NCBI RefSeq assembly: GCF_028471905.1
Contig: NZ_CP116902.1
Coordinates: forward strand, 122,501-186,500
Length of the DNA: 64,000 bases
Reading direction: 5' to 3'
Source: Aneurinibacillus uraniidurans
GTDB lineage: Bacteria > Bacillota > Bacilli > Aneurinibacillales > Aneurinibacillaceae
Positions 1 through 7,439 of this stretch are shown piece by piece (position 1 is the first letter of the stretch; each line of letters starts with the position of its first letter). The translations under genes were made by a program, and so were the position numbers. The notes under the pieces were generated by a model. It was not told the DNA's origin. It made no database searches and was given only the letters and a program-made list of their open reading frames with translations.

Positions 1-3
1 AAT

Positions 4-39
4 AAAACTCGCAGAAGGATAATATTTCTGCGAGTTTTT
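4..39. terminator. Bidirectional intrinsic terminator
   Basis: A 13-bp perfect stem (4-16 with 26-38) closes a 9-base loop and is flanked by A-runs on the left and T-runs on the right, so it can end transcription from either side. It directly follows the stop codon of the minus-strand 59-aa gene. Confidence 0.85.
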
Positions 40-40
40 C

Positions 41-220
41 TTAATATATAGGTTCTGGCTGTCTATTCAAATCTTTTTTTCTAGAAATTCGTTCTGTGAC
101 TAGTGTATGCAATGATTCCTCAAGCTCTTCCCAACTCCAGCCAACTGCTTCAGCAAACATCTCTAATTGCCTTTTTTCACTGCTATTCATCGTAATTCTG
201 ACCCTTTTCTTATTGTTCAT
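41..220 (-). CDS. Small ribbon-helix-helix-like protein (59 aa)
   Basis: The reading frame starts at ATG 220 behind a good site (GGAGACAAAAC) and ends with TAA at 41, immediately before a terminator. The protein begins with a basic strand-like stretch (KKRVRITMNSSEKRQ), followed by two predicted helices around AEAVGWSWEELEES and LHTLVTERIS, the order seen in ribbon-helix-helix DNA-binding proteins. That fold assignment is inference from the pattern. RBS, size and terminator support a real gene. It stands alone and divergent from the crotonase gene, so it could regulate itself or that neighbour, but nothing in the sequence proves a target. Confidence 0.6.
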   Translation of the reverse strand: MNNKKRVRITMNSSEKRQLEMFAEAVGWSWEELEESLHTLVTERISRKKDLNRQPEPIY

Positions 221-446
221 GTTTTGTCTCCTATATAAAGTAGTGCGTTTTTTACTTTACACAATCAGCAGGTAAAAGTAAATCCTCTTTTCACAGGGAA
301 AAGAAGAGAAGGACGGTAAATGTGACCGTAAAAAATGATAACGCATACATTTTACGTCCCCCCATGATTAACCAGTATGTTACAATGAGGATAGTTTTCC
401 GTATTATCTGAACAATTATGATGAATACATTGAAGGAGGAGATAGA

Positions 447-1241
447 ATGGCTAATACAGAAACAGCTGACTACCAGCATGTTCTTTTTGAAACAGAAGGT
501 TCGATTGCCTATGTAACGATGAATCGTCCGACGAAACGTAATGCACTGTCGCTTGAACATATGCAGGAACTAATTAATGTATTTGAAAACATAAGCCACG
601 ATCAAAAAATCGCCGCTGTTATTTTAAAAGGAAGCGGTCCTGCTTTTTGTGCCGGGCATGATTTGAGCGAGATGCCGAATCAAAGCCCTGTATTTTATCG
701 CCATCTGTTTGAAGTATGTACTAAACTGATGGAAACCATTCAATCCATTCCCCAGCCTGTTATCGCCCAAGTACATGGCATTGCTACAGCCGCAGGATGT
801 CAGCTAGTAGCAACGTGTGATCTTGCTGTGGCAGAAGAGAATGCGAAATTTGCTACACCAGGCGTGAAAATCGGGCTATTTTGCTCGACTCCAATGGTAG
901 CACTAACAAGAGCGGTTGGACGAAAAAAGGCGATGGAAATGCTTCTGACAGGTGAAGCTCTGAACGCAGAAGAAGCATTGCTTGCCGGGCTGATCAACCA
1001 CGCAGTACCTGCAGAAGACCTTGAAAATAAAACCAAAGCACTAGCGCAAAAAATTGCCGCAGCCAGCACATTTACTGTGGGAATTGGTAAACAGGCGTTC
1101 TATAAACAGATTGAGATGCCCCAGCCACTTGCATACTCGTACGCAAAAGAAGTCATGAGCTTGAATGCCACAGCCGCTGATGCGGAAGAAGGAATTTGTG
1201 CGTTTCTTGAGAAGCGCCCACCGAGTTGGAAGGGATGCTAA
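447..1241 (+). CDS. Enoyl-CoA hydratase/isomerase family protein, ECHDC3-like
   Basis: A 264-aa crotonase-fold protein with a strong site (AAGGAGGAGATAG) before ATG 447. The CoA-binding and oxyanion-hole segments are present: FCAGHDLSEM near residue 70, and HGIATAAGCQLVATCDLAVA near residue 112. The two glutamates that catalyse hydration in classical enoyl-CoA hydratases are absent: the first position is Gln in AAGCQLV and the second falls in FATPGVKIGLF with no Glu. This matches the ECHDC3 subgroup, whose reaction is poorly defined, so ordinary beta-oxidation hydratase activity should not be assumed. It is monocistronic, ended by a strong terminator, and far from the fatty-acid cluster at the other end of the window. 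Confidence 0.85.
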   Translation: MANTETADYQHVLFETEGSIAYVTMNRPTKRNALSLEHMQELINVFENISHDQKIAAVILKGSGPAFCAGHDLSEMPNQSPVFYRHLFEVCTKLMETIQSIPQPVIAQVHGIATAAGCQLVATCDLAVAEENAKFATPGVKIGLFCSTPMVALTRAVGRKKAMEMLLTGEALNAEEALLAGLINHAVPAEDLENKTKALAQKIAAASTFTVGIGKQAFYKQIEMPQPLAYSYAKEVMSLNATAADAEEGICAFLEKRPPSWKGC

Positions 1242-1250
1242 TACAGGAAG

Positions 1251-1286
1251 AGGAGACAGGGATGCTTTCAACCCTGTCTCCTTTTT
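1251..1286 (+). terminator. Intrinsic terminator after the crotonase gene
   Basis: An 11-bp perfect stem AGGAGACAGGG (1251-1261) pairs with CCCTGTCTCCT (1272-1282) around a 10-base loop and runs into a T-tract. Confidence 0.9.
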
Positions 1287-1401
1287 CATAAGATGGAGAA
1301 TGAAATGAAACGGATGCAGGCGTTCATGCGTATGTTTGAGTAAGGAGAAGTAAAATGCTAGGATGTATCATACCGAGCTACCATATCATGGAGGGGAAAG
1401 C

Positions 1402-2094
1402 ATGAAATCGTTACTGTCTGTTATGCGCACACTGGCAGGTCTTGTTATTGGTGGAATTAGTCTGCTTGTGCTGCTTCTTGTCTTCCGTGTCCCTTTGTTT
1501 TTACTAATACTGTTTACGGCAGGCTCACTCATTGTATGGGCTGCAGCCCGTCCCAGTTTCGGGCGTGTTTCTATTCCAGATGGGGTAGAAATCAGTCGTT
1601 CCGACCGCAAATATATCAAACAAAATCTGCGTGACGCACGCCGTAAGCTTAAGCAGATTCGCTACTTCCAGTTCCGTCTTCGTTCGTTTACGATGTGGCA
1701 GAAAATATCGCATCTGTATAAGCTGGCTCGTCAGATTATACAAGTTGTTGAACAGCAGCCGCATAAATTCCATCAGGCTCGTAGCTTTTTTTCAGCTTAT
1801 TTGGACTCTACCTTGCATGTGCTTGATAAATACACGTTTCTGATGAGCCAGCCGATTCGGAATGCAGAGATGAAAGAGACGCTTCACAAGACTGAGCAAA
1901 TGCTTAATGATATTACAGCTGCGCTGGAACAAGAGCTGCTGCAGGTGCTCTCGGATGATGTGATGAATCTCGATATTGAACTGGAAACCTTACGCAAGTC
2001 GATTGGCACAGCCAGAGGTAAGACGATGGACATGCCCTATACGCCTGTGTCTGAACAAGAAAAGGTGTACGAGCATGAGGAGTCAAAACGATGA
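1402..2094 (+). CDS. xpaC: XpaC-type 5-bromo-4-chloroindolyl phosphate hydrolysis protein
   Basis: A 230-aa membrane protein. ATG 1402 follows GGAGGGG and is preferred over an upstream in-frame start at 1363 that has no site. Two hydrophobic segments (about residues 8-28 and 30-48) are followed by a charged, helix-rich cytoplasmic region. The pairing with a TelA homologue, which starts inside its stop codon (ATGA), is the xpaC-yaaN arrangement of Bacillus. XpaC was named for hydrolysis of X-phosphate, but its physiological role is unclear; the pair is loosely linked to envelope or toxic-anion stress. The family call rests on layout, length and neighbour; no catalytic motif is evident to me. 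Confidence 0.8.
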   Translation: MKSLLSVMRTLAGLVIGGISLLVLLLVFRVPLFLLILFTAGSLIVWAAARPSFGRVSIPDGVEISRSDRKYIKQNLRDARRKLKQIRYFQFRLRSFTMWQKISHLYKLARQIIQVVEQQPHKFHQARSFFSAYLDSTLHVLDKYTFLMSQPIRNAEMKETLHKTEQMLNDITAALEQELLQVLSDDVMNLDIELETLRKSIGTARGKTMDMPYTPVSEQEKVYEHEESKR

Positions 2095-3053
2095 GAGAAG
2101 AACGAGCAAGCAGCCGGTCTGGAGCGCTGAGGCCGGAACAGATAAGACAGGTGCAAGAGTTGGTCACGCGCATTCGGATGGAGAATCCACAAGCGTTGCT
2201 TCAGTTCGGAGTCAGTGTACAGGGACAGCTTGCCCGTCTGGCCGATCAGATGCTCGGGTATGTGCGGGAACGTAATACACCTGAACAGATTAGTGTCTTG
2301 CTGTATGATCTGGTCAGCCGCCTCGAAGAAGCGAATCCAGATGCTCTGTTGAACGGAGCGCGGGGTTTCTGGTCGCGTCTATTTGGAACTTCACCCAGGA
2401 AAGTACTGGAGAAGAAACTGGCTCATTACCAGTGCATCGGTAGTGAGGTGGAGCAGCTTGCCGATATTTTGGAACGGCTGCGGCATCAGATGCTTCGTGA
2501 TCTGACAATGCTGGATATGATGTATCAAAAATACGAAGTGCAGTACAGCGAAATGGATGTATATATCGCCGCAGTTCGGCAGAAACGAATAGAAGTGGAC
2601 AAGCAACTGCTTCCGATGCTGGAGCAACGACTTGCCTCCTCAGAAGATGTCATGGACGCACAGGCAGTCACAGATGCTCGTAGCTTCTCGGATCGTTTGG
2701 TAGCCAGGGAAAATGATCTTCTTGTAAGTCAGACGATTGCGTTACAGGCGCTTCCGCAAATCCGATTGATTCAGGAGAATCACCGTATTTTAATTGATAA
2801 AATTCAGTCGTCGATTTTGCTTGCGATTCCATTGTGGAAAAATCAAATGATGGCGCTTCTGACCTTGTGCCGCCAGCAGACGGCGCAGGAGGCGGCAGGA
2901 GAAGCACTGCAACGGGCTGCAGATGCATGTAAGCAGACAAGCGTGGGGTTAACTTCTATCGTGGAAGAAGCCTTGATGCTGGAGAAGGACGGGCGGGAAG
3001 CTCGTATCAGAGCAGAGAAGAAACTCGCGGCCGGAGAGGTACATTCATCATAA
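2091..3053 (+). CDS. TelA-family toxic anion resistance protein (YaaN-like)
   Basis: A 320-aa soluble, almost entirely helical protein rich in Gln, Glu, Arg and Leu, as expected for the TelA/KlaA family (Bacillus YaaN). It overlaps xpaC by four bases (ATGA), so the two are translationally coupled. The segment RGFWSRLFGTSPRKVLEKK near residue 88 and the long coiled helices after it resemble YaaN. TelA proteins are linked to tellurite and antimicrobial resistance, but the mechanism is not established. The function given is by family, not by a catalytic signature. Confidence 0.85.
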   Translation: MREERASSRSGALRPEQIRQVQELVTRIRMENPQALLQFGVSVQGQLARLADQMLGYVRERNTPEQISVLLYDLVSRLEEANPDALLNGARGFWSRLFGTSPRKVLEKKLAHYQCIGSEVEQLADILERLRHQMLRDLTMLDMMYQKYEVQYSEMDVYIAAVRQKRIEVDKQLLPMLEQRLASSEDVMDAQAVTDARSFSDRLVARENDLLVSQTIALQALPQIRLIQENHRILIDKIQSSILLAIPLWKNQMMALLTLCRQQTAQEAAGEALQRAADACKQTSVGLTSIVEEALMLEKDGREARIRAEKKLAAGEVHSS

Positions 3054-3065
3054 GGGGGCACATCT

Positions 3066-3677
3066 TTGAAGCTGGACCGTGATTTTTATAACCGTGATGC
3101 TGTAACCGTAGCCAGGGAACTGCTTGGCAAGCGGGTAGTCCATCAAGAGAGTGGCATATGTCGAGCCGGTATTATTGTGGAAACCGAAGCGTATATGGGC
3201 GTGGATGACAAAGGAGCGCATTCATACGGCGGCAGACGGACACCGCGCAATGAAGTGATGTACGGGCCACCGGGGTATTCGTATGTCTATATCATCTACG
3301 GCATGTATAACTGTCTGAATGCAGTAGTGAATGAAGCGGGGACACCGCAGGGTGTGCTCATTCGAGCACTCGAGCCGATGGAAGGAATTGACGCCATGGC
3401 AGAAGCGCGATTTGGGAGAACGGGTCCGCTTACACGCCGGGAGATGTACAATTTGACAAATGGTCCAGGGAAGCTGTGTGTAGCTCTTGGCTTGACACGG
3501 GCGCACAACGGCCTTGATTTGCTTGGAGATGAGCTGTTTATTACCGAGCCACTTGTTCCGCTTGCTCCGTTTGAAGTGAATACTGGACCGCGTATTAATA
3601 TTGATTATGCAGAAGAAGCCGTTCATTATCCGTGGCGGTTCACGATTAAGGACAATCCGTATTTGTCGCGAAAATAG
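3066..3677 (+). CDS. DNA-3-methyladenine glycosylase (AAG/Mpg family)
   Basis: A 203-aa enzyme of the alkyladenine DNA glycosylase family that removes alkylated purines, starting base excision repair. The start is TTG 3066 behind AAGGGGG. Diagnostic segments are VARELLGKRVV near residue 15, VETEAYMGVDDKGAHSYGG near residue 40 (with the catalytic Glu), and PPGYSYVYIIYGMYNCLNAV near residue 70, which contains the intercalating Tyr region. NGPGKLCVALGL near 137 is also typical. It lies 12 bases after telA and could be cotranscribed with it; a terminator follows. Confidence 0.93.
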   Translation: MKLDRDFYNRDAVTVARELLGKRVVHQESGICRAGIIVETEAYMGVDDKGAHSYGGRRTPRNEVMYGPPGYSYVYIIYGMYNCLNAVVNEAGTPQGVLIRALEPMEGIDAMAEARFGRTGPLTRREMYNLTNGPGKLCVALGLTRAHNGLDLLGDELFITEPLVPLAPFEVNTGPRINIDYAEEAVHYPWRFTIKDNPYLSRK

Positions 3678-3737
3678 GCACAGTACAGGCCATTCAATTG
3701 GTGTGGGAGCCTTTGAGGTACGGGTAACAAAATAGGA

Positions 3738-3786
3738 AAAAATGCTGTCATCTGTGGTAAGCTAACCATACGTGACAGCATTTTTG
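3738..3786 (+). terminator. Intrinsic terminator after the glycosylase gene
   Basis: A 13-bp perfect stem (3738-3750 with 3773-3785) encloses a 22-base loop, with a T-run at the 3' side and an A-run at the 5' side. Confidence 0.85.
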
Positions 3787-3815
3787 ATTTTATAAGACTA
3801 AGGAAGTGTTTACAT

Positions 3816-4730
3816 ATGTTTGATGTAGCTTTGCTCGGATGCGGAGGTACGATGCCGCTGCCGAATAGGTGGCTGACTGCACTGCTTGCATCGTATAACG
3901 GCAAAATGGTGCTCATTGACTGCGGAGAGGGCACACAGGTAACGATGAAGATGCTCGGCTGGGGGTTTAAAACGATTGAAGCAATCTGCTTCACGCATTA
4001 CCATGCGGATCATGTAGCAGGGATCCCGGGTTTGTTGTTTGCGATTGCAAATGCGGGGCGGACAGAGCCGCTCACGCTGATTGGTCCATCGGGACTTGCT
4101 CCTGTCATTGCGGGTGTTACCGTAATCGCACCGCACCTTCCATACGAATTGAAGCTGGTTGAGCTTGCGGCAGAAGAAATGAACTCGGTTCATCGAATCG
4201 GGGATTTTATTGTGCGTACTGTGCCGGTGCAGCATACTGTGCCGTGTGTAAGCTACAGTCTAGAAGTGGAGCGAGGACGTAAGTTTGATGCCCGCAAAGC
4301 ATCGGAACTTGATCTGCCGGTCGTCTACTGGGGACGCCTGCAGAAAGGTGAGGATGTAACGGTTGATGGACGCACTTATACGCCAGGCATGGTGCTCGGA
4401 CCACCGCGCAAAGGGTTAAAAGTGTGTTATAGTACCGATACGCGTCCAGTGCCGCAGCTTTTGGAGTTTATTCAAGGTGCTGATCTGTTTATCGGGGAAG
4501 GTATGTATGGAGACGATGAGAGTCTTCCAAAGGCGGAGGAACACGGCCATATGCTGTTCTCGGAAGCCGCTACTCTGGCGCGGGATGGCGGCGTAAAAGA
4601 GCTATGGCTGACGCATTACAGTCCATCGTTACATAACCCTAAGGATTATCTTGAGCATGCAGTAGCGATCTTCCCACACACCCAGCTTGGCTATGACAGA
4701 CTGACAACATCATTACGTTTTGCTCCGTAA
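3816..4730 (+). CDS. Ribonuclease Z-like metallo-beta-lactamase-fold hydrolase
   Basis: A 304-aa protein of usual RNase Z length. Zinc-binding motifs occur in the family order: HYHADHVAG near residue 66 (HxHxDH), a His in the VPVQHTVPC stretch near 142, the Asp in CYSTDTRP near 207, and the final His in LTHYSP near 269. The insert KASELDLPVVYWGRLQKGE and the PPRKGLKV segment match bacterial RNase Z, which trims tRNA 3' ends. The overall match is more divergent than Bacillus Rnz, so another phosphodiesterase role is possible. The site AAGGAAG lies shortly before ATG 3816. It is monocistronic between a terminator and an FNR-type site. Confidence 0.8.
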   Translation: MFDVALLGCGGTMPLPNRWLTALLASYNGKMVLIDCGEGTQVTMKMLGWGFKTIEAICFTHYHADHVAGIPGLLFAIANAGRTEPLTLIGPSGLAPVIAGVTVIAPHLPYELKLVELAAEEMNSVHRIGDFIVRTVPVQHTVPCVSYSLEVERGRKFDARKASELDLPVVYWGRLQKGEDVTVDGRTYTPGMVLGPPRKGLKVCYSTDTRPVPQLLEFIQGADLFIGEGMYGDDESLPKAEEHGHMLFSEAATLARDGGVKELWLTHYSPSLHNPKDYLEHAVAIFPHTQLGYDRLTTSLRFAP

Positions 4731-4734
4731 CTGT

Positions 4735-4750
4735 TGTGATAATCATCACT
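4735..4750. promoter_or_regulatory. FNR/CRP-type operator of the cupin gene
   Basis: TGTGATAATCATCACT matches the TGTGA-N6-TCACA core of FNR and CRP sites with one deviation. A -10-like hexamer TATGAT at 4772-4777 places the inferred transcription start at 4784, so the box centre is at -41.5, the classical class II activator position. Regulator identity is inference. Confidence 0.7.
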
Positions 4751-4808
4751 GAATGATTTCTGGTCTCCCGGTATGATAGGTGTAAGAGATCAGAAGGGGG
4801 ATAGCATT

Positions 4809-5126
4809 ATGAAAGTAGCTGTACTGAAACATATGCTGGAGGACAGAGCGGTAGGCCGTGCAAAAGTGCTTGAGTTTGATGGTGGAGTGGTGATGAATCT
4901 ACAGCTGAAAGCAGGAGAGAAAGTCTCCCGCCATCGTACGCCAAGCGACGCTATCGTGCATGTTGTAGCAGGGCGTGTTCGATTCGGAGTGGGCGAGCAG
5001 GATGTAGAGCTTGTACCAGGAATGCTGCTGCATATGGACCCACAGGAAGAGCATGAGCTGGAAGCGCTGGAGGATGCGAGTATACTGGTGATGAAGATCG
5101 GCGCTAACACAGTGTGTGGATCGTAA
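4809..5126 (+). CDS. Small single-domain cupin protein
   Basis: A 105-aa protein with one cupin barrel. ATG 4809 is chosen because AGAAGGGGG lies just before it; an upstream in-frame ATG has no site. Cupin motif 1 is HRTPSDAIVHVVAGRVRF near residue 41, with a metal-ligand-like His, and motif 2 contains HMDPQEEHELEAL near residue 77. The substrate cannot be told from sequence; such proteins are often metal-dependent dioxygenases, isomerases or sensors. Its promoter carries an FNR-like box at -41.5, as does hcp 2.5 kb away, which suggests a role under oxygen limitation or nitrosative stress. A terminator follows. Confidence 0.85.
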   Translation: MKVAVLKHMLEDRAVGRAKVLEFDGGVVMNLQLKAGEKVSRHRTPSDAIVHVVAGRVRFGVGEQDVELVPGMLLHMDPQEEHELEALEDASILVMKIGANTVCGS

Positions 5127-5167
5127 TTGCGCTGGCTTTTTATGATGGAAATTAGAGTGAAATGGAC

Positions 5168-5203
5168 AAAGGTGTGAAGGTGCTGTGGCCCTCACACCTT
5201 TTG
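5168..5203. terminator. Terminator between the cupin gene and the convergent orphan gene
   Basis: AAAGGTGTGA (5168-5177) pairs with TCACACCTTT (5192-5201); the loop can add a short GG/CC extension. A-rich and T-rich flanks suit both directions. Confidence 0.8.
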
Positions 5204-5256
5204 TATTTCAAACTAGTGATGTTATCTAGATGTTAAGAATAACGTTAAAAAATAAC

Positions 5257-5787
5257 TTATAATACTAATTTTAAAAACCTGCTTTGTAGTTCTTCATCTT
5301 CATTAATCCAATCGTATTTAATCCATAAAGGTGCTCGGAAAATATCTTCAAGTTTAGATACCTTTTCTTCTAAATCATCTGCTGAAAGAACAGAGGATAG
5401 CTCATTTTCACTAATTTGTAATTGTAACTTCTCTATGAGCAACTTTATATTTCCCATTTTAGGCAAAGAGTCCATATAATCTTCAAACCCTGAAATATGG
5501 CAGGTTAGTATGGCTCCTTTTTCTACAAGGTAAAGTTCAAATAAATCATCATCAAAATAATGAACGGCAAGAATAGGTGAAGGAATATAACGAGATAATT
5601 CGATTGCTTCGTCCCTTACCTCTCCCCATGAATAATCATGAAGAACCGTTACCCAATTTTCTGTTAGATTCCCGATGTAGTATTCATTTCTTGTTTTTTC
5701 GCGCTGTGTATAATATTTAATTAAAGCATTTTTAACAATCTCCAAGTTAGTTTCTTGAATTTGGATGTTTGTAAATTTTGTTCCCAA
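5257..5787 (-). CDS. Uncharacterised acidic protein, AT-rich gene (176 aa)
   Basis: I do not recognise this protein. The reading frame starts at TTG 5787 behind GGAGGAG and ends in a cluster of A/T. The product is acidic and mixed alpha/beta, with aromatic-rich patches (ENWVTVLHDYSW, VHYFDDDLFELYLVEKG, APLWIKYDW), and has no signal peptide or membrane segment. This style resembles small cytoplasmic immunity or SMI1/SUKH-like proteins, but I see no diagnostic motif. The gene is visibly more AT-rich than its neighbours and stands alone, convergent with the cupin gene, which hints at horizontal acquisition. Confidence 0.7.
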   Translation of the reverse strand: MGTKFTNIQIQETNLEIVKNALIKYYTQREKTRNEYYIGNLTENWVTVLHDYSWGEVRDEAIELSRYIPSPILAVHYFDDDLFELYLVEKGAILTCHISGFEDYMDSLPKMGNIKLLIEKLQLQISENELSSVLSADDLEEKVSKLEDIFRAPLWIKYDWINEDEELQSRFLKLVL

Positions 5788-5929
5788 GTAATCTCCTCCT
5801 TTTTAAGCTTAAAATTTAGATTCTCTATAATTTCCATCAATCCTTTTTACATAACCCAAGTCTCAGGCTCCCGAAGCGGACAGCACCTTCTTTCTCCCGC
5901 TCTCTACTTACACATTTTCGATGCTACAA

Positions 5930-5974
5930 CAAAAAGCTGTCCCGTTGGCCATGTTCTGGCTTTTGGGACAGCTT
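5930..5974 (-). terminator. Intrinsic terminator of hcp
   Basis: AAGCTGTCCC (5934-5943) pairs with GGGACAGCTT (5965-5974); read on the minus strand the stem is followed by a T-run (A5931-A5935). Confidence 0.85.
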
Positions 5975-6010
5975 CCATCTTGAAATTATTTCTGCTCGTT
6001 TTCTTCCTTC

Positions 6011-7309
6011 TTATTGCGTTGAGACAGTAAGCATTGCCTGCATATCTGCCTGTGCGTTTGTAATAAGCTTCAGGCCAAATGCTTCCTGAAGAACATTGAG
6101 CACGCCCGGTGTAACAAATTCCGGCGGTTTTGGACCGATGCGAATATCCTGAATGCCGAGACTAAACAGACCAAGTAGAATAGCTACCGCTTTTTGTTCA
6201 AACCAGGACAGGACGATGCTGACCGGCAGCTCGTTGACCGTACAGCCGAACGCATCTGCGAGGGCAAGTGCAATTTTGACTGTAGAACCGGAGTTGTTGC
6301 ACTGACCCAGGTCGATATAACGCGGGATGTTAGTACCCGGTACTGTACCATAATCCACATCATTAAAACGGAACTTGCCACATGATGTCGTCAGGATCAC
6401 AGTATCCTGCGGCAGTGAGGTTGCCAGCTCCCGGTAGTATTCGCCGCCTTTTCCTGGTGCATCGCAGCCTGCGATGACGAAGAAGCGCTGAATTTTACCT
6501 GCTTTTACAGCATCGATAATTTCTGGTGCGATGCCGATGACGGTCTCATGATGGAAGCCAGTTGTCAGCTTTTGCTCGGATTCGATGTTTGCTTCCGGCA
6601 GCTCAAGTGCACGCTGGATGAGCGCAGTGAAGTCATCATTTTCTACCTTCGTTACGCCTTCCAGTCCTGCGATGTCATAAGAGAAGAAGCGATCTGCATA
6701 TGTGCCTTTGATTGGCATGACACAGTTCGTTGTAGCAAGAATCGCACCAGGGAATTCTTCAAACAGACGGCGCTGATCAAACCATGCCTTGCCGATGTTG
6801 CCTTTCAGGTGTGGATATTTCTTAAGTTCTGGATAGCCGTGTGCAGGCAACATCTCAGAGTGTGTATAAATGTTAATGCCTTTGCCTTCAGACTGCTTAA
6901 GCAGTTCTTCAAGTGCAAACAAATTATGTCCAGTAACGATAATGCATTTGCCTTCAATTTTGTTCTGGGATACTTGTACCGGCTGCGGGATACCGAAGCG
7001 GTCTGTGTGAGCACGGTCAAGTACATCCATAATACGAACCGCTGCCTGGCCGACTTTCATGGCCATGTTAATATGTTCTTGTGTATTAAAATTAGAGTTC
7101 GTTAGCGTCATGTACAACGCTTCCTGGGTTGTTTCTTCCACGAATGGATCGGTATAACCAAGCTGACGTGCGTGTGTCGCGTATGCTGCGATTCCTTTTA
7201 ACCCAAAGATCATAATGTCTTGCAAACTAGCAATGTCCTCGTTTTTGCCGCATACCCCGATTACTTTACAGCCGCCGCTTGGCGTTTGTTCACATTGATA
7301 ACAGAACAT
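6011..7309 (-). CDS. hcp: Hydroxylamine reductase / hybrid cluster protein, short (class III) form
   Basis: A 432-aa hybrid cluster protein. The N-terminus carries the iron-sulfur motif C3-x2-C6-x7-C14-x5-C20 (MFCYQCEQTPSGGCKVIGVC), the spacing of [4Fe-4S] Hcp classes. Later Cys-rich segments (TTNCVMPIKGTYADR, VIAGCDAPGKGGEYY, LTTSCGKFRFN) supply hybrid-cluster ligands. Typical Hcp proteins have about 540-550 residues; this one lacks roughly 110, as in class III proteins that miss part of the helical domain. Hcp reduces nitric oxide or hydroxylamine under anaerobic nitrosative stress. The start ATG 7309 follows AAAGGGGG. A perfect FNR-type palindrome lies at -41.5 of its inferred promoter, and a 7-bp hairpin (7335-7358) lies early in the leader. 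Confidence 0.95.
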   Translation of the reverse strand: MFCYQCEQTPSGGCKVIGVCGKNEDIASLQDIMIFGLKGIAAYATHARQLGYTDPFVEETTQEALYMTLTNSNFNTQEHINMAMKVGQAAVRIMDVLDRAHTDRFGIPQPVQVSQNKIEGKCIIVTGHNLFALEELLKQSEGKGINIYTHSEMLPAHGYPELKKYPHLKGNIGKAWFDQRRLFEEFPGAILATTNCVMPIKGTYADRFFSYDIAGLEGVTKVENDDFTALIQRALELPEANIESEQKLTTGFHHETVIGIAPEIIDAVKAGKIQRFFVIAGCDAPGKGGEYYRELATSLPQDTVILTTSCGKFRFNDVDYGTVPGTNIPRYIDLGQCNNSGSTVKIALALADAFGCTVNELPVSIVLSWFEQKAVAILLGLFSLGIQDIRIGPKPPEFVTPGVLNVLQEAFGLKLITNAQADMQAMLTVSTQ

Positions 7310-7371
7310 CCCTCATATCCCCCTTTACGAGTTCGCTTCTCTTCTAACGTGGAGAAGCACCGTATACGTAT

Positions 7372-7414
7372 ACTATAATTGAGGAGGAGGAATACGAATG
7401 TGACACATGTCACA
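7372..7414 (-). promoter_or_regulatory. FNR/CRP-type operator and promoter of hcp
   Basis: TGTGACACATGTCACA at 7399-7414 has the TGTGA-N6-TCACA form with perfectly matched arms. On the minus strand a -10 hexamer TATAGT lies at 7377-7372, placing the start near 7365 and the box centre (7406.5) at -41.5. FNR is the favoured regulator because hcp is a known FNR/CRP-family target in many bacteria; the exact regulator is inferred. Confidence 0.85.
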
Positions 7415-7439
7415 CGATGGGTCTGTTCACAAAATTGCC

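Noticed and set aside
3222-3626. 134-aa open frame antisense to the DNA glycosylase gene
   Set aside because: Shadow frame inside a clearly recognised gene, without a ribosome site.
6548-7105. 185-aa open frame antisense to hcp
   Set aside because: It lies wholly inside hcp on the opposite strand, has no ribosome site or family features, and hcp is certain.
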